Shown here: positions 22,776 through 32,487 of the stretch, one piece after another | Layout of the letters: every line of letters starts with the position of its first letter | Numbering within the stretch: the first letter of the stretch is position 1 | From: Betaproteobacteria bacterium | GTDB lineage: Bacteria > Pseudomonadota > Gammaproteobacteria > Burkholderiales > Burkholderiaceae_C | DNA: 64,000 bases | Assembly (NCBI GenBank): GCA_016716535.1 | Contig: JADJWD010000001.1 | Coordinates: forward strand, 186,001 to 250,000 | Direction of reading: 5' to 3' | Translations under genes and position numbers: made by a program | The notes under the pieces: model-generated | Seen by the model: only the letters and a program-made list of their open reading frames with translations | Databases searched by the model: none | What the model was told of the DNA's origin: nothing

Positions 22776-23108
22776 TCAGCCCGCCGTCGCCATCCGCCTG
22801 CACTCCTCCGCACAGCGGCGGCAGGCTTCGGCGCACTGCTTGCAGTGCGCGTGCGTGTGGCGTTCGCACTCGGCAGCGCAGCAGTCGCAGACCTCGGCGC
22901 ACAGCGAGCAGGTCGGCCGCGCGAACGAGCTGCTGCGCGCCATCGCGCCGGCGGCCAGGCGGCAGATCGCCGCGCAGTCGATGTCCAGCGCGATGCACCG
23001 CGCCATCGCCTGCACGTCGGGCTCGCGCAGGCAGGCGGCGGCGCACTGGTCGCAGGCTTCGGCGCAGTCATCACAGGCGCGTACGCATTCGGGGTAGGTG
23101 GTCTGCAT
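22776..23108 (-). CDS. Four-helix bundle copper-storage protein (Csp3-like, DUF326)
   Basis: A 110-residue protein with 20 cysteines arranged as CxxC, CxxxC and CxxxxC along amphipathic helices (for example CVRACDDCAEACDQCAAAC). A His-rich HTHAHC segment lies near residue 84. This is the pattern of bacterial copper-storage proteins, which fill a four-helix bundle with Cu(I). There is no Tat or Sec signal, pointing to the cytosolic Csp3 type. It probably buffers copper. It is convergent with the bkd operon. Confidence 0.85.
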   Translation of the reverse strand: MQTTYPECVRACDDCAEACDQCAAACLREPDVQAMARCIALDIDCAAICRLAAGAMARSSSFARPTCSLCAEVCDCCAAECERHTHAHCKQCAEACRRCAEECRRMATAG

Positions 23109-23165
23109 CGGTTCACGCGCCGCGGCGCGCCTGGTTGAGTCGATCGTCGAAGGGAACGCCCGCCG

Positions 23166-23558
23166 TCAGACGTCGGGCACGTAGAGATCGAAGCCCCAGC
23201 GCGCCGTGGCGCTGTCGCTGCGGCTGAGCAGGCACAGCACACGCTCTTCGGCGATGCGCCGGTGCTCGGCATCGAGCAGCCGCCACGTCACCTCGACGGT
23301 GGCGAGCGTCGGCGAGTGCTCGGCGATGTCGGCCATCTGCAGCACGACGTCGTCGACGCCGCGCGCGCGCAGGCGCGTGCACTCGGTGTCGAGCAGCCGC
23401 ACGAGCGCATCGGGCTCGTCGATCGCCACGGCGCCCCCTTCGCCGAGCACGAGCGCCGGCGCGTGCCAGGCGCCGCCCAGGGTGTCGATGTCGCCCGCAC
23501 TGAGGGCGTGCGCGTAGCGCTTCAGGAAGACGACGACGTCGGTGGCGGTGCTGTTCAT
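23166..23558 (-). CDS. NTF2-like (SnoaL/DUF4440-type) protein
   Basis: A 130-residue protein with the cone-shaped NTF2-like pattern: an N-terminal helix (VVVFLKRYAHALSAGDID), GAWHAPALVL, then beta strands (ADIAEHSPTLATVEVTWRLL, ARWGFDLYV). Members act as small enzymes or ligand-binding proteins, but no catalytic residues allow a specific call. The ATG at 23558 begins the conserved fold. It sits between the Csp gene and a peptidase gene on the same strand and may share their transcript. Confidence 0.65.
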   Translation of the reverse strand: MNSTATDVVVFLKRYAHALSAGDIDTLGGAWHAPALVLGEGGAVAIDEPDALVRLLDTECTRLRARGVDDVVLQMADIAEHSPTLATVEVTWRLLDAEHRRIAEERVLCLLSRSDSATARWGFDLYVPDV

Positions 23559-23592
23559 CGGCAGGGCCCAGGCAGGCGGAGGAGGACCACCG

Positions 23593-24666
23593 TCAGGCAA
23601 TTCGAGTGCCCGTGTTCCCTGGCGCCCCCGCATCCATATGGCGCCTGAACCAGTCGATCGTCTGCCGGTCGCGCTCGCGCCAGTTGAACGACAACGCGTG
23701 GTCGTCGCCGGCGAAGAGCGAGAGCTGGAACGGCCGCCGGGCCGCGTGCAGCGCGGCGGCGAAGTCGATCGCCTCGGCTGCATCGACGCGCCAGTCGGCG
23801 CCCCCGTGCAGCAGCAACAGCGGCGACCGCAGCCGCTCGGGCCAGTGGCGCGCCGAGCGCTCGCGCAGCAGCCCCGGCGCGTGGTGCATGAAGCCGGGCA
23901 CCCGCTCGACGTAGATGCGAAACAGCTCCGGCCGGCGCATCGCGTTCAGCGCCAGGTCGCTCTCGCAGCCGACGGTGGCCGCGGCGCGCGCCGCGACGCC
24001 GCGCGCCAGCGCCATGCAGGTCATCATGCCGCCGCGCGAGTCGCCGAGCACAAAGACGTGGCCGGGGTCGGCGCAGTCGATGCGCGGCAGCAGCGCGACG
24101 AGGTTGATCACGTCGTTCACGTCGGCGCCGCCGATCTCGTCGCGCCCTTCGCCGCCGTCGTTGCCGCGGTACTGCGAGCCGACGACGACAAAACCCGCAT
24201 CGAGGAAGTCGAAGAAGCCTTCGCGCGTGCGCGGTGTCAGCCGCGCGTACTCGCCGCAGCCGCCGCGGTTGTAGACGACGACCGGCCGCCGGCGCGCGCC
24301 GGTGCCGCGCGACTTCCAGAGGTAACCCTTCACGCGCAGGCCGTCGCTCAGGTATTCGAGGCGGCGGCACTCGTGGCCGGCACCGGCGGTGCGATGTTCG
24401 TACTCGGCGCGCGCCGGCAGCGCTGCGCGCAGGGCGTCGAATGGCGGCAGCCGGATGCCGAAGCGCTCGGCCGCCGTGTGCACCTCGGCGGCGTGCGCGC
24501 GCGCCTGCTCGGCGAGCCAGTGGTCGTGGTCGGGCCACTGCCACTCGCACGGTTCGTTGGCGAGCAGTTGGGCCTTCGGCGCCGCGCTGCGCGCGACACG
24601 CCGCGCCGTGGGCTTGGCGTGGCGCGCATCGAGAGTTGCAGGCGGGCCGGGCATCGGGTGCATCAC
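23593..24666 (-). CDS. S9 family (prolyl oligopeptidase-like) hydrolase
   Basis: 357 residues. The N-terminal ~130 residues are not part of a recognisable domain. The C-terminal half is an S9-type alpha/beta hydrolase: PVVVYNRGGCGEY, VVGSQYRGNDGGEGRDE, then VLGDSRGGMM holding the nucleophile Ser, LLLHGGADWRVD with the acid, and GDDHAL with the His. No signal peptide is apparent, so it probably acts in the cytoplasm. It may be a peptidase or an esterase; the sequence does not decide. Confidence 0.75.
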   Translation of the reverse strand: MMHPMPGPPATLDARHAKPTARRVARSAAPKAQLLANEPCEWQWPDHDHWLAEQARAHAAEVHTAAERFGIRLPPFDALRAALPARAEYEHRTAGAGHECRRLEYLSDGLRVKGYLWKSRGTGARRRPVVVYNRGGCGEYARLTPRTREGFFDFLDAGFVVVGSQYRGNDGGEGRDEIGGADVNDVINLVALLPRIDCADPGHVFVLGDSRGGMMTCMALARGVAARAAATVGCESDLALNAMRRPELFRIYVERVPGFMHHAPGLLRERSARHWPERLRSPLLLLHGGADWRVDAAEAIDFAAALHAARRPFQLSLFAGDDHALSFNWRERDRQTIDWFRRHMDAGAPGNTGTRIA

Positions 24667-24744
24667 ACGTTCACGGCGCCGGCGGCAAGGGGCGTGCCCC
24701 TACACTGCGCCAGCGCGTGGCGGGCATGGCGATGAACTTCAACA

Positions 24745-24863
24745 CCGTTCGCCCCGAGCAGGGGCCTGAGCTTGTCGAAGGCCCCGTGTCGAAGGGTCAC
24801 GCCGCACGGCCCTTCGACAAGCTCAGGGCGGGGCTTCGACAAGCTCAGCCCGAACGGGTTTGT
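24745..24863. repeat. Cluster of TTCGACAAGCTCAG-type intergenic repeats
   Basis: An inverted copy (CCTGAGCTTGTCGAAG, about 24765-24780) is followed by CCTTCGACAAGCTCAGGGCG (24811-24830) and CTTCGACAAGCTCAGCCCG (24834-24852). They can fold into hairpins. They occupy the spacer upstream of recC and match the repeat at 18909-18990. Confidence 0.7.
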
Positions 24864-24898
24864 GCCGACTGGCTCCCCCTGTGAGCCAGTGACCTGGA

Positions 24899-27800
24899 AT
24901 GCTCCGCGCGATGCCCGCGATCGAACCCCGCATGACGCCCTCCCCCGTCGCCCTGACGCCCGGCCTGCTGGTGCTGCACGGCAACCGGTTGGAGGACCTG
25001 GCCGCGACGGTGTTCGAGTGGCTCGCGCGCCACCCGCTCGCGCCGCTGGAGGAAGAGACGCTGCTCGTGCAGAGCAACGGCATGGCCGAGTGGCTGAAGC
25101 ACGAGTGGGCCACCGCGCACGGCGTCTGCGCGGCGGTGCGGCTGGAGCTGCCGGCGCGCTTCTTGTGGCGCAGCTACCGCGCCGTGCTCGGGCGGCAGGC
25201 AGTGCCCGCGGTGCCGCCGCTGGACAAGCTGCCGCTGACGTGGCGGCTGATGCGCTTGTTGCCCGACCTGCTGCACGAGCCGGTGTTCGCGCCGGTGGCG
25301 GGATTCCTCGGACCGGCGGGCGCCGAGACCGACGGCATCCGCCGCCTGCAACTCGCGCAGCGCCTCGCGGACCTCTTCGACCAGTACCAGGTGCACCGCG
25401 CGGACTGGCTGCATGACTGGCTGCACGGCGAACCCGGCCGCGACACGCTGCGTTCACCGCACGGAAAACCGCAGCCCGTGCCCGACCCGCAACGCTGGCA
25501 GCCGGCGCTGTGGCGCGCCGTCGTGGCCGCACTCGACGAAGCCGGCCGCGCCGCGACACGCCCGGCGCTGCACGATCGCTTCGTTGCCGCGCTCACCACG
25601 TCCACCGCCGCGCCCGCGGGCCTCGCGCGCCGCCTCGTCGTCTTCGGCACCACGCACGTGCCGGCGCAGACGCTCGAAGCGATCGCCGCGATCGCCCGCC
25701 ACAGCCAGGTGCTGCTCGCGGTGCCGAACCCGTGCCGCCACCATTGGGCCGACCTGATCGAAGGCCGCGAGTTGCTGCGCGCCACACGCCGCCGGCACGC
25801 ACCGCGCGGCGAGCGTGACCTGGCGGCGCTGTCGCTCGTCGAGCTGCATGCGCACGGCCACCCGCTGCTGGCCGCATGGGGCCGGCAAAGCCGCGACTTC
25901 ATCGGCCAGCTCGACGCCTACGACGACGCGCAGGCGGCGCGCGAACGCTTCGCGCTGCCGCGCATCGACCTCTTCGACGAGGGGCCGGGGCGCACCTGGC
26001 TGCAGCAGGTGCAGGCCAATGTGCGCGACCTCGTGCCGCTGGCCGAGCATCCGCACACGCCGATCACCCCGGACGACCGCTCGATCGTCTTCCACCAGGC
26101 GCACAGCGCGCAGCGCGAGGTGGAGGTGCTGCATGACCAGTTGCTCGAAGTGCTGGCGCGGCCGCCGCAGGCCGGTGAGCGCGGCGCGCTCGCGCCGCGC
26201 GACATCGTCGTGATGGTGCCCGACATCGACACCTTCGCACCGGCGATCCGCTCGGTCTTCGGCCAGCACGCGGCGGGCGACGCACGCTTCATCCCGTGGG
26301 GCATCGCCGACCAGCGCGCGCGCCACCACGACCCGCTGCTGGCAGCGCTCGACTGGCTGCTGCGCGCACCGCAGCAGCGCTGCACGGCGACCGAACTGCT
26401 CGGGCTGCTCGAAGTGCCGGCGGTGGCGCGGCGCCTCGCCCTCGCCGACGACGACCTGCCGCTCGCGCAGCGCTGGATCGCCGCCGCCGGCGTGCGCTGG
26501 GGGCTGGACGGTGCTCAGCGCGCGGCGCTCGGGCTCGCGGCGTGCGGCGACATGAACACGTGGGCCTTCGGGCTGCGGCGGATGTTGCTGGGGTATGCGG
26601 TCGGTGATGTCGCCGGTGATGTGACCGGTGATGCGGCCGCCGACGCCGCCGACACCGCTGCCACGCGCCTCGCCGCGATCGAACCGTGCGCCGAAGTGGG
26701 CGGCCTCTCGGCGGCGCTGGCCGGTTCGCTGGCCGAACTTTTCGCGCTGTTGCAGGCGTGGTGGCACGACGCCGCGTTGCCGCGTCCGCCGGTTGCCTGG
26801 GGCGAACGCCTGCGCACCCTGTTGGCCGCCCTGCTGGCGCCCGGCGACACCGCCGAGCGCGCGACGGTCGCCGCGCTGCACGACGCGCTCGCCGCCTGGC
26901 TGCAGGCATGCGACGCGGCGTCGTTCGACGAGCCGGTGCCGCTGGCGGTGGCACGCCAGGCGTGGTTCGACGCGCTCGACGAGCCCTCGCTCGCGCAGCG
27001 TTTCCAGGCCGGCGGCGTCACCTTCTGCACGCTGCTGCCGCTGCGCGCGATTCCGTTCGAGGTCGTCTGCCTGCTCGGCATGAACGACGGCGACTACCCG
27101 CGCCGCGGCGCGCGCAGCGACTTCGACCTGATGGCGCTGCCGGGCATGACGCGCCCGGGCGACCGCTCGCGTCGCGACGACGACCGCCAGCTGATGCTCG
27201 ACGCGCTGCTGTCGGCGCGCCGCGTGCTCTACGTCAGCTGGTGCGGCCGCAGCCAGCGCGACAACCAGCCGCAGCCGCCCTCGGTGCTGGTGGCGCAGAT
27301 GCGCGACTACCTCGCCGCCGGCTGGTCGAAGGAAGCGGTGAAGGCGCGCACGACGCAGCATCCGCTGCAGCCGTTCAGCCGGGTCTACTTCGAGGCGGGC
27401 GCAGCGCCTGGGCCGGGCGGTCTCTTCACCTACGCGGCCGAGTGGCGAGCGGCGTTCGATGGCGCCGCGAACGAGGGTGCAATCGACGCGGTTGAGGATT
27501 CGGCGCAAGGCACGCCTGAAGCGCCCGCCGATGCCGCAGACCTCGGCGCGCCCGCAAGCGATGCCAGCGACACGAACGCGGCACCGCTGACGCTCGACGA
27601 ACTCGCCCGCTTCCTGCGCAACCCGGTGAAGGACTTCTTCCGCCGGCAGTTGAACGTCGTCTTCGACGAGCCCGAGGCCGCGCTCGAGGACGACGAGCCG
27701 TTCGACAGCGGCGGGCTCGAGCGCTGGCAGCAGATCGACGAAGTGCTGCGCGAGGCGCGTCGGCAGGCCGGTGGCGAAGATGAAGGCGACAACGACGGCC

Positions 27801-28612
27801 CACCACTGCCGGACCTCGTCGTCGCGCAAGTGGCCCGCCTTCGTCGCGCCGGCCGCCTGCCGCTCGGCGGCCCGGGCGAAGAAGTTCGCACGGCATTGCA
27901 GCGCACGCTCGAGCCGATACTCGCGCAGTGGCAGCGCGAGCGCGCCGCGCGGCCGCGGCCGCACGCGAAGCGGCCGCTGCGGCTGACGCACCCGCAGCAC
28001 ACGAACCTGCGCCTCGAAGACTGGCTCGTCGGCCTTCGTTCGGCCGAAGGGGGCAGCGATGTCGCCTGGCTCGACCTGCAAGCCGGCCAGCTTGCCGGCA
28101 AGAAGGGCAAGGCGCTTCGCGCCGAGCGCCTGCTGCCGGCCTGGCTGCGGCTGCTTGCGGCGGCGGCGTGCGCGGGGGGCAGCAACGGCAGCAGCGGCGC
28201 CAACGAATCCACCGTCGGCGCCGTGCTGATCGGCCGCGACGTCGTCGTGACGCTGCCGCCGATCACCGCGCGCGACGAGGCGCGCGACACGTTGATCGAC
28301 CTGATCGACGCCTGGGCCACCGCCGGCCGCGCGCGCAAGCCGCTACCCGTGGCGTTGAAGACCGGCCTCGCCTGGCTCGACGGCGGCGACGACCGCGCCC
28401 GCATGGCCTACAACGGCGGCGGCTCGGGCTTCGGCGAAAACCGCGAGGAGTGCCTGGCGCGCCTGTATCCCGATTACGACAAGCTGCGCGCACAGCCCGG
28501 CTTCGAGGCCGCGGCAGAACGCTTGTACGACGCTTTCCGACGCTGGGCCGCAGAGGTCAAGTTCGACAAGCTGCCCGACGCTGCGCTCGATGGCGGCGAG
28601 GACGACGAATGA
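24899..28612 (+). CDS. recC: Exodeoxyribonuclease V subunit gamma (RecC)
   Basis: A 1237-residue RecC, somewhat longer than the E. coli protein. It has no helicase activity itself; it splits the duplex and recognises Chi within RecBCD. Recognisable stretches are LVLHGNRLEDLAATVFEWL at the N-terminus, LVQSNGMAEWLKHEWA, AVRLELPARFLWRSYRAVLG and RAIPFEVVCLLGMNDGDYPR. An inserted Ala/Asp/Thr-rich run near residues 562-585 and an acidic insert near 865-895 account for part of the extra length. The ATG at 24899 was taken; ATGs at 24911 and 24932 are alternatives. The stop overlaps the recB start (ATGA). Confidence 0.88.
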   Translation: MLRAMPAIEPRMTPSPVALTPGLLVLHGNRLEDLAATVFEWLARHPLAPLEEETLLVQSNGMAEWLKHEWATAHGVCAAVRLELPARFLWRSYRAVLGRQAVPAVPPLDKLPLTWRLMRLLPDLLHEPVFAPVAGFLGPAGAETDGIRRLQLAQRLADLFDQYQVHRADWLHDWLHGEPGRDTLRSPHGKPQPVPDPQRWQPALWRAVVAALDEAGRAATRPALHDRFVAALTTSTAAPAGLARRLVVFGTTHVPAQTLEAIAAIARHSQVLLAVPNPCRHHWADLIEGRELLRATRRRHAPRGERDLAALSLVELHAHGHPLLAAWGRQSRDFIGQLDAYDDAQAARERFALPRIDLFDEGPGRTWLQQVQANVRDLVPLAEHPHTPITPDDRSIVFHQAHSAQREVEVLHDQLLEVLARPPQAGERGALAPRDIVVMVPDIDTFAPAIRSVFGQHAAGDARFIPWGIADQRARHHDPLLAALDWLLRAPQQRCTATELLGLLEVPAVARRLALADDDLPLAQRWIAAAGVRWGLDGAQRAALGLAACGDMNTWAFGLRRMLLGYAVGDVAGDVTGDAAADAADTAATRLAAIEPCAEVGGLSAALAGSLAELFALLQAWWHDAALPRPPVAWGERLRTLLAALLAPGDTAERATVAALHDALAAWLQACDAASFDEPVPLAVARQAWFDALDEPSLAQRFQAGGVTFCTLLPLRAIPFEVVCLLGMNDGDYPRRGARSDFDLMALPGMTRPGDRSRRDDDRQLMLDALLSARRVLYVSWCGRSQRDNQPQPPSVLVAQMRDYLAAGWSKEAVKARTTQHPLQPFSRVYFEAGAAPGPGGLFTYAAEWRAAFDGAANEGAIDAVEDSAQGTPEAPADAADLGAPASDASDTNAAPLTLDELARFLRNPVKDFFRRQLNVVFDEPEAALEDDEPFDSGGLERWQQIDEVLREARRQAGGEDEGDNDGPPLPDLVVAQVARLRRAGRLPLGGPGEEVRTALQRTLEPILAQWQRERAARPRPHAKRPLRLTHPQHTNLRLEDWLVGLRSAEGGSDVAWLDLQAGQLAGKKGKALRAERLLPAWLRLLAAAACAGGSNGSSGANESTVGAVLIGRDVVVTLPPITARDEARDTLIDLIDAWATAGRARKPLPVALKTGLAWLDGGDDRARMAYNGGGSGFGENREECLARLYPDYDKLRAQPGFEAAAERLYDAFRRWAAEVKFDKLPDAALDGGEDDE

Positions 28613-31600
28613 GCAGCGTCATGGACAAGCCCACCGCGCTGCCAATGACGCTGCCGCTCGTCGGCACGCGCCTCGTCGAAGCGAGCGCCGGCACCGGCAA
28701 GACGTGGACGATCGCGGCGCTGTACGTGCGCCTCGTGCTCGGCCATGGCGAAGGGCCGGGCCGGCCGCTGGCGCCGGCCGAGATCCTGGTGATGACGTTC
28801 ACGAAGGCGGCCACGCGCGAGCTGTCGCAGCGCGTTCGCGAGCGGCTCGTCGAGGCCGCAGTTTTTTTCCGCCGGCCCGAGGCCGATGACGAGAACGACG
28901 AGCGCAACGAAAGCAACACCGACAGGCAACCCGACACCTTCCTGCAGACGCTGCGCGCCACCTACGCCCCCGGCGAGGCGCGTGATCTGGCTGCCTGGCG
29001 CCTGGCCGCCGCCGCCGAGGCGATGGACGACGCCTCGGTGCACACGATCGACGCCTGGTGCCAGCGCATGCTGCGCGAGCATGCGTTCGACAGCGGCTGC
29101 CTCTTCGACGAAGAGCTGCAACCCAACGAGACGCAGATGCTGCGCGAGGCGGCGCGCGACTACTGGCGCCAGCAGGTCTACCCGCTGCCGCCCGAGGCGC
29201 TCGCCCAGGTGCAGCAGCAATGGCCGAGCGTGCACGACCTCGCCGCCGACGTGCGGCCGCTGCTCGAGCAGCCGCTGGCCGCCGACGCCGGCGCGGGCGA
29301 CCTCGCCGAGCGGATCGCCGCGGCGATGCGGGCGCAGCAGGAACGACGCGCCGCGTTGAAGCACGGGTGGCGCGAGCGGGTGCGGGCGATGCGCGCCTGG
29401 CTCGAGGGGGCCATCGCCGGCAAGAGCGCGAACCTGCGCCCCAGCGACGTGAAGAATTGGCTCGGCGCGCTCGACGCGTGGGCCGCCGACCCCGTGGCCG
29501 AGGCACCGGCGATGACCGACACCGGCTGGGAGCGGCTGACGCGCACCGACCTCGAAGCGCGCAAGAAGGGCCCGCTGCCGCCGCGCATGCCCGAAGGCTT
29601 CGACGCCATGGCGCCGCTGCGCGCCGAGCTGCAGCGGCCCTGCAACCGGGCCGCGCTGCTGCGCGCGCACGCCGTGGCGCGCGTGCGCCAGCGCATGCAG
29701 CAGCTGAAGCAGCAGGCCGGCCGCTACGGTTATGCCGACATGCTGCAGCGGCTGGACGACGCACTCGACGAACAACGCCGCGGCGCGCACGCGGCGCAAC
29801 TGCGCGCGCGCATCCTCGCGCAGTACCCGGCGGCGCTGATCGACGAGTTCCAGGACACGTCGCCGCGCCAGTTGAGCATCTTCGAGCGCCTGTACCGCCT
29901 CGAGGACGACGACCCGGCGCGCGTGCTGCTGTTGATCGGCGACCCGAAGCAGTCGATCTACGCCTTCCGCGGCGCCGACATCCACAGCTATCTGCACGCG
30001 CGCGCCGCCACCGCCGGGCGCCACCATGCGCTGGACACGAACCGCCGCTCGACGCACGCACTCGTGCGCGCCGTCAACACGCTCTTCGCGCGCGCCGAGG
30101 CGCGGCCGGGGCGCGGGGCGTTCCTGTTTCGCGATGCGGGCACCGCAGGTTCCGCTGGCTTGCCCTTCGTCGCCGTGCACGCGCAAGGCCGGCGCGAGGC
30201 ATTGCAGCGTGGCGGCGCCACGCTGCCGGCGCTGACCTTCTGCGTCGACACCGAACTGCGCGGCACCGGCGACCACCGCACGCGCTTCGCGGCACTGTGC
30301 GCCGAGCGCATCGTCGAGCTGCTGAACGACCGCACGGCGCTTTTTGTCGAGGACGGCAAGGCACCGCGGCGGCTGGCCAGCGCCGACATCGCGGTGCTCG
30401 TGCGCACCGGCACCGAGGCCGAGGCCGTGCAGCGCGCGCTGCGCCGGCGCGGCGTCGCTTCGGTGTACCTGTCGGACAAGGACAGCGTCTACCAGCGCGA
30501 CGAGGCGGCCGACCTGCTGCGGCTGCTGCAGGCCGTGGCCGAGCCGCGCAACGTGCGGCTGGCGCGCGCGGCGTTCGCGACGGGCTTGCTCGGCCGCACG
30601 CTGGCCGAGCTGCGGCGGCTGGCCGCCGACGATCTGGCCTTCGATGCACAAAGCGCGCACCTGCTGACGCTGCACCTCGAATGGCGCACGCAGGGCGTGC
30701 TGGCGATGCTGCGGCGTGCGCTGCACCTCTTCGCGATCCCCGCGCGGCTGCTCGCCGCCGGCGACGGCGAAGGTGAACGGCGCCTGACCAACGTGCTGCA
30801 CCTGGCCGAGCTGCTGCAGACGGCGAGCGCCACCGTCGAAGGCGAGGCTGCGCTCGTGCGCTGGCTGGCCGGGCAGATCGAGGCGGCCGAAGGCGACTTC
30901 ACGCCGGCCGAGGAACTGGTGCTGCGCCTGGAGAGCGACGCCGACCTCGTGCAGGTGGTCACCGTGCACAAGTCCAAGGGCCTCGAGTACCCGGTGGTCT
31001 TCGTGCCGTTCGCGAGCGTGTTCCGCGACGCCCGGCAGGACAGCTGGGTCTTGCAGCGCGACGCCGCCGGCCGCGCGCAGCAGGTCGACCTCGCCCCCGA
31101 CGACGCGGCGCGCACGGCGCGCGACGACGAGCGGCTGCAGGAGGACGTGCGCTTGCTATACGTGGCGCTGACGCGCGCGCGGCACGCGCTGTGGGCCGGC
31201 GCCGCGGCGCTGCGCCACGGCAACGGGCGTGAGTGCCTGTGGCACCGCAGCGCGCTCGGCATGCTGGTGTCGGGCGAGGCGCCGGGTGCGCCGGAGCGGA
31301 TCGAGGCCGATCTGCGCGGGCTGGCCGAGGCGGCGGCGCAGGGCGCTGCAAGTGATGCAGCGGTGATCACGCTCGACGTGCTCGCCGTCGACGCGGCGCC
31401 GCCGTTGACGGCCTGGCAGCCGCTGCAGGCCGCGGCGGCGCTGCCGCCGGCGCGCGTCTACGACGGCACGTTCGAGCGGCGATGGACGCTGGCGAGCTAC
31501 AGCGCGCTGGTGCGTGACGCGGCGCATCGGGCGGCTGCCGACAGCGCCGGCGAGGCCGTTGGCGACACCGCCGCAGACAGCGACACAACGATCGCGCCAC

Positions 31601-32487
31601 CGCCCGGGCCGCTGCCGATGAACCCGCCGAGTGCGCGGCGCGACGATGACGAGGACGACGATCACGCCGAAACGATCGCCAACGACGCGATCGATGTCGA
31701 CGTCGTGCCGCGCGTGATCACGGCTGCCCGCGGCGATGCCCCCTGGCACCGCTTCCCGCGCGGCGCGTTCGCCGGCAACTTCCTGCACGACCAGCTCGAG
31801 TGGCTGGCCGGCGAAGGCTTTGCACTTGCCGATTCGCCGGCGCTGCGCGACGCGCTTGCGCGCCGTTGCGAGCGGCAAGGGCACGGCGCGCGCGCGGCCG
31901 ACGTAGTCACGTGGCTCACGCGCGTGCTCGCGCAGCCGCTGCCGCCGCTGGGCACCTCGCTGGCGAACCTGCGCGGCCGCGTGCTGCCCGAGATGGAGTT
32001 CTGGCTCGACGCCGACGGCCTGGACGCGGCGCGGCTCGACGCGCTGTGCCGCGAGCACCTCTTCGCGCACGCGCCGCGCCCACCGTTGACGCCGCGTGTG
32101 CTGCACGGGTTGCTGATGGGCTTCGCCGATCTCGTGTTCGAGCATGCCGATGCGGGCGGCGACGGGGATGACAGCGCACCCATGCGCACCGGCTACTGGG
32201 TGCTCGACTACAAGTCCAACACGCTCGGGCCGCGCGACGACGACTACACCGACGCGGCGATGCGCGCGGCGATGCTGCGCCACCGCTACGACGTGCAGGC
32301 CGCCCTCTATCTGCTGGCGCTGCACCGGCTGCTGCGCCGGCGGCTCGGCGCGGGCTACGAACCCGCGCGCGACCTGCGCGGCGCGATCTACTACTTCCTG
32401 CGCGGCGTCGGCCACGCGGGCAGCGGCTGCATGCACGTGCCGGCGCCGCCGGTGCTGCTCGAGGCGCTGGAGGCGATGCTGCCGTGA
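28609..32487 (+). CDS. recB: Exodeoxyribonuclease V subunit beta (RecB helicase-nuclease)
   Basis: 1292 residues. Superfamily 1A helicase motifs include Walker A EASAGTGKTWT near residue 24, LIDEFQDTSPRQL, GDPKQSIYAFRGAD, VTVHKSKGLEYPVVFVPF and LLYVALTRARHA. The C-terminal nuclease domain is intact, with FLHDQLEWL, GFADLVFEH and VLDYKSN supplying the His, Asp, Asp and Lys metal site. The protein should therefore unwind and degrade double-strand ends until Chi. The ATG at 28609 overlaps the recC stop; the TGA overlaps the recD GTG, so all three subunits are translationally coupled. Confidence 0.92.
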   Translation: MSSVMDKPTALPMTLPLVGTRLVEASAGTGKTWTIAALYVRLVLGHGEGPGRPLAPAEILVMTFTKAATRELSQRVRERLVEAAVFFRRPEADDENDERNESNTDRQPDTFLQTLRATYAPGEARDLAAWRLAAAAEAMDDASVHTIDAWCQRMLREHAFDSGCLFDEELQPNETQMLREAARDYWRQQVYPLPPEALAQVQQQWPSVHDLAADVRPLLEQPLAADAGAGDLAERIAAAMRAQQERRAALKHGWRERVRAMRAWLEGAIAGKSANLRPSDVKNWLGALDAWAADPVAEAPAMTDTGWERLTRTDLEARKKGPLPPRMPEGFDAMAPLRAELQRPCNRAALLRAHAVARVRQRMQQLKQQAGRYGYADMLQRLDDALDEQRRGAHAAQLRARILAQYPAALIDEFQDTSPRQLSIFERLYRLEDDDPARVLLLIGDPKQSIYAFRGADIHSYLHARAATAGRHHALDTNRRSTHALVRAVNTLFARAEARPGRGAFLFRDAGTAGSAGLPFVAVHAQGRREALQRGGATLPALTFCVDTELRGTGDHRTRFAALCAERIVELLNDRTALFVEDGKAPRRLASADIAVLVRTGTEAEAVQRALRRRGVASVYLSDKDSVYQRDEAADLLRLLQAVAEPRNVRLARAAFATGLLGRTLAELRRLAADDLAFDAQSAHLLTLHLEWRTQGVLAMLRRALHLFAIPARLLAAGDGEGERRLTNVLHLAELLQTASATVEGEAALVRWLAGQIEAAEGDFTPAEELVLRLESDADLVQVVTVHKSKGLEYPVVFVPFASVFRDARQDSWVLQRDAAGRAQQVDLAPDDAARTARDDERLQEDVRLLYVALTRARHALWAGAAALRHGNGRECLWHRSALGMLVSGEAPGAPERIEADLRGLAEAAAQGAASDAAVITLDVLAVDAAPPLTAWQPLQAAAALPPARVYDGTFERRWTLASYSALVRDAAHRAAADSAGEAVGDTAADSDTTIAPPPGPLPMNPPSARRDDDEDDDHAETIANDAIDVDVVPRVITAARGDAPWHRFPRGAFAGNFLHDQLEWLAGEGFALADSPALRDALARRCERQGHGARAADVVTWLTRVLAQPLPPLGTSLANLRGRVLPEMEFWLDADGLDAARLDALCREHLFAHAPRPPLTPRVLHGLLMGFADLVFEHADAGGDGDDSAPMRTGYWVLDYKSNTLGPRDDDYTDAAMRAAMLRHRYDVQAALYLLALHRLLRRRLGAGYEPARDLRGAIYYFLRGVGHAGSGCMHVPAPPVLLEALEAMLP

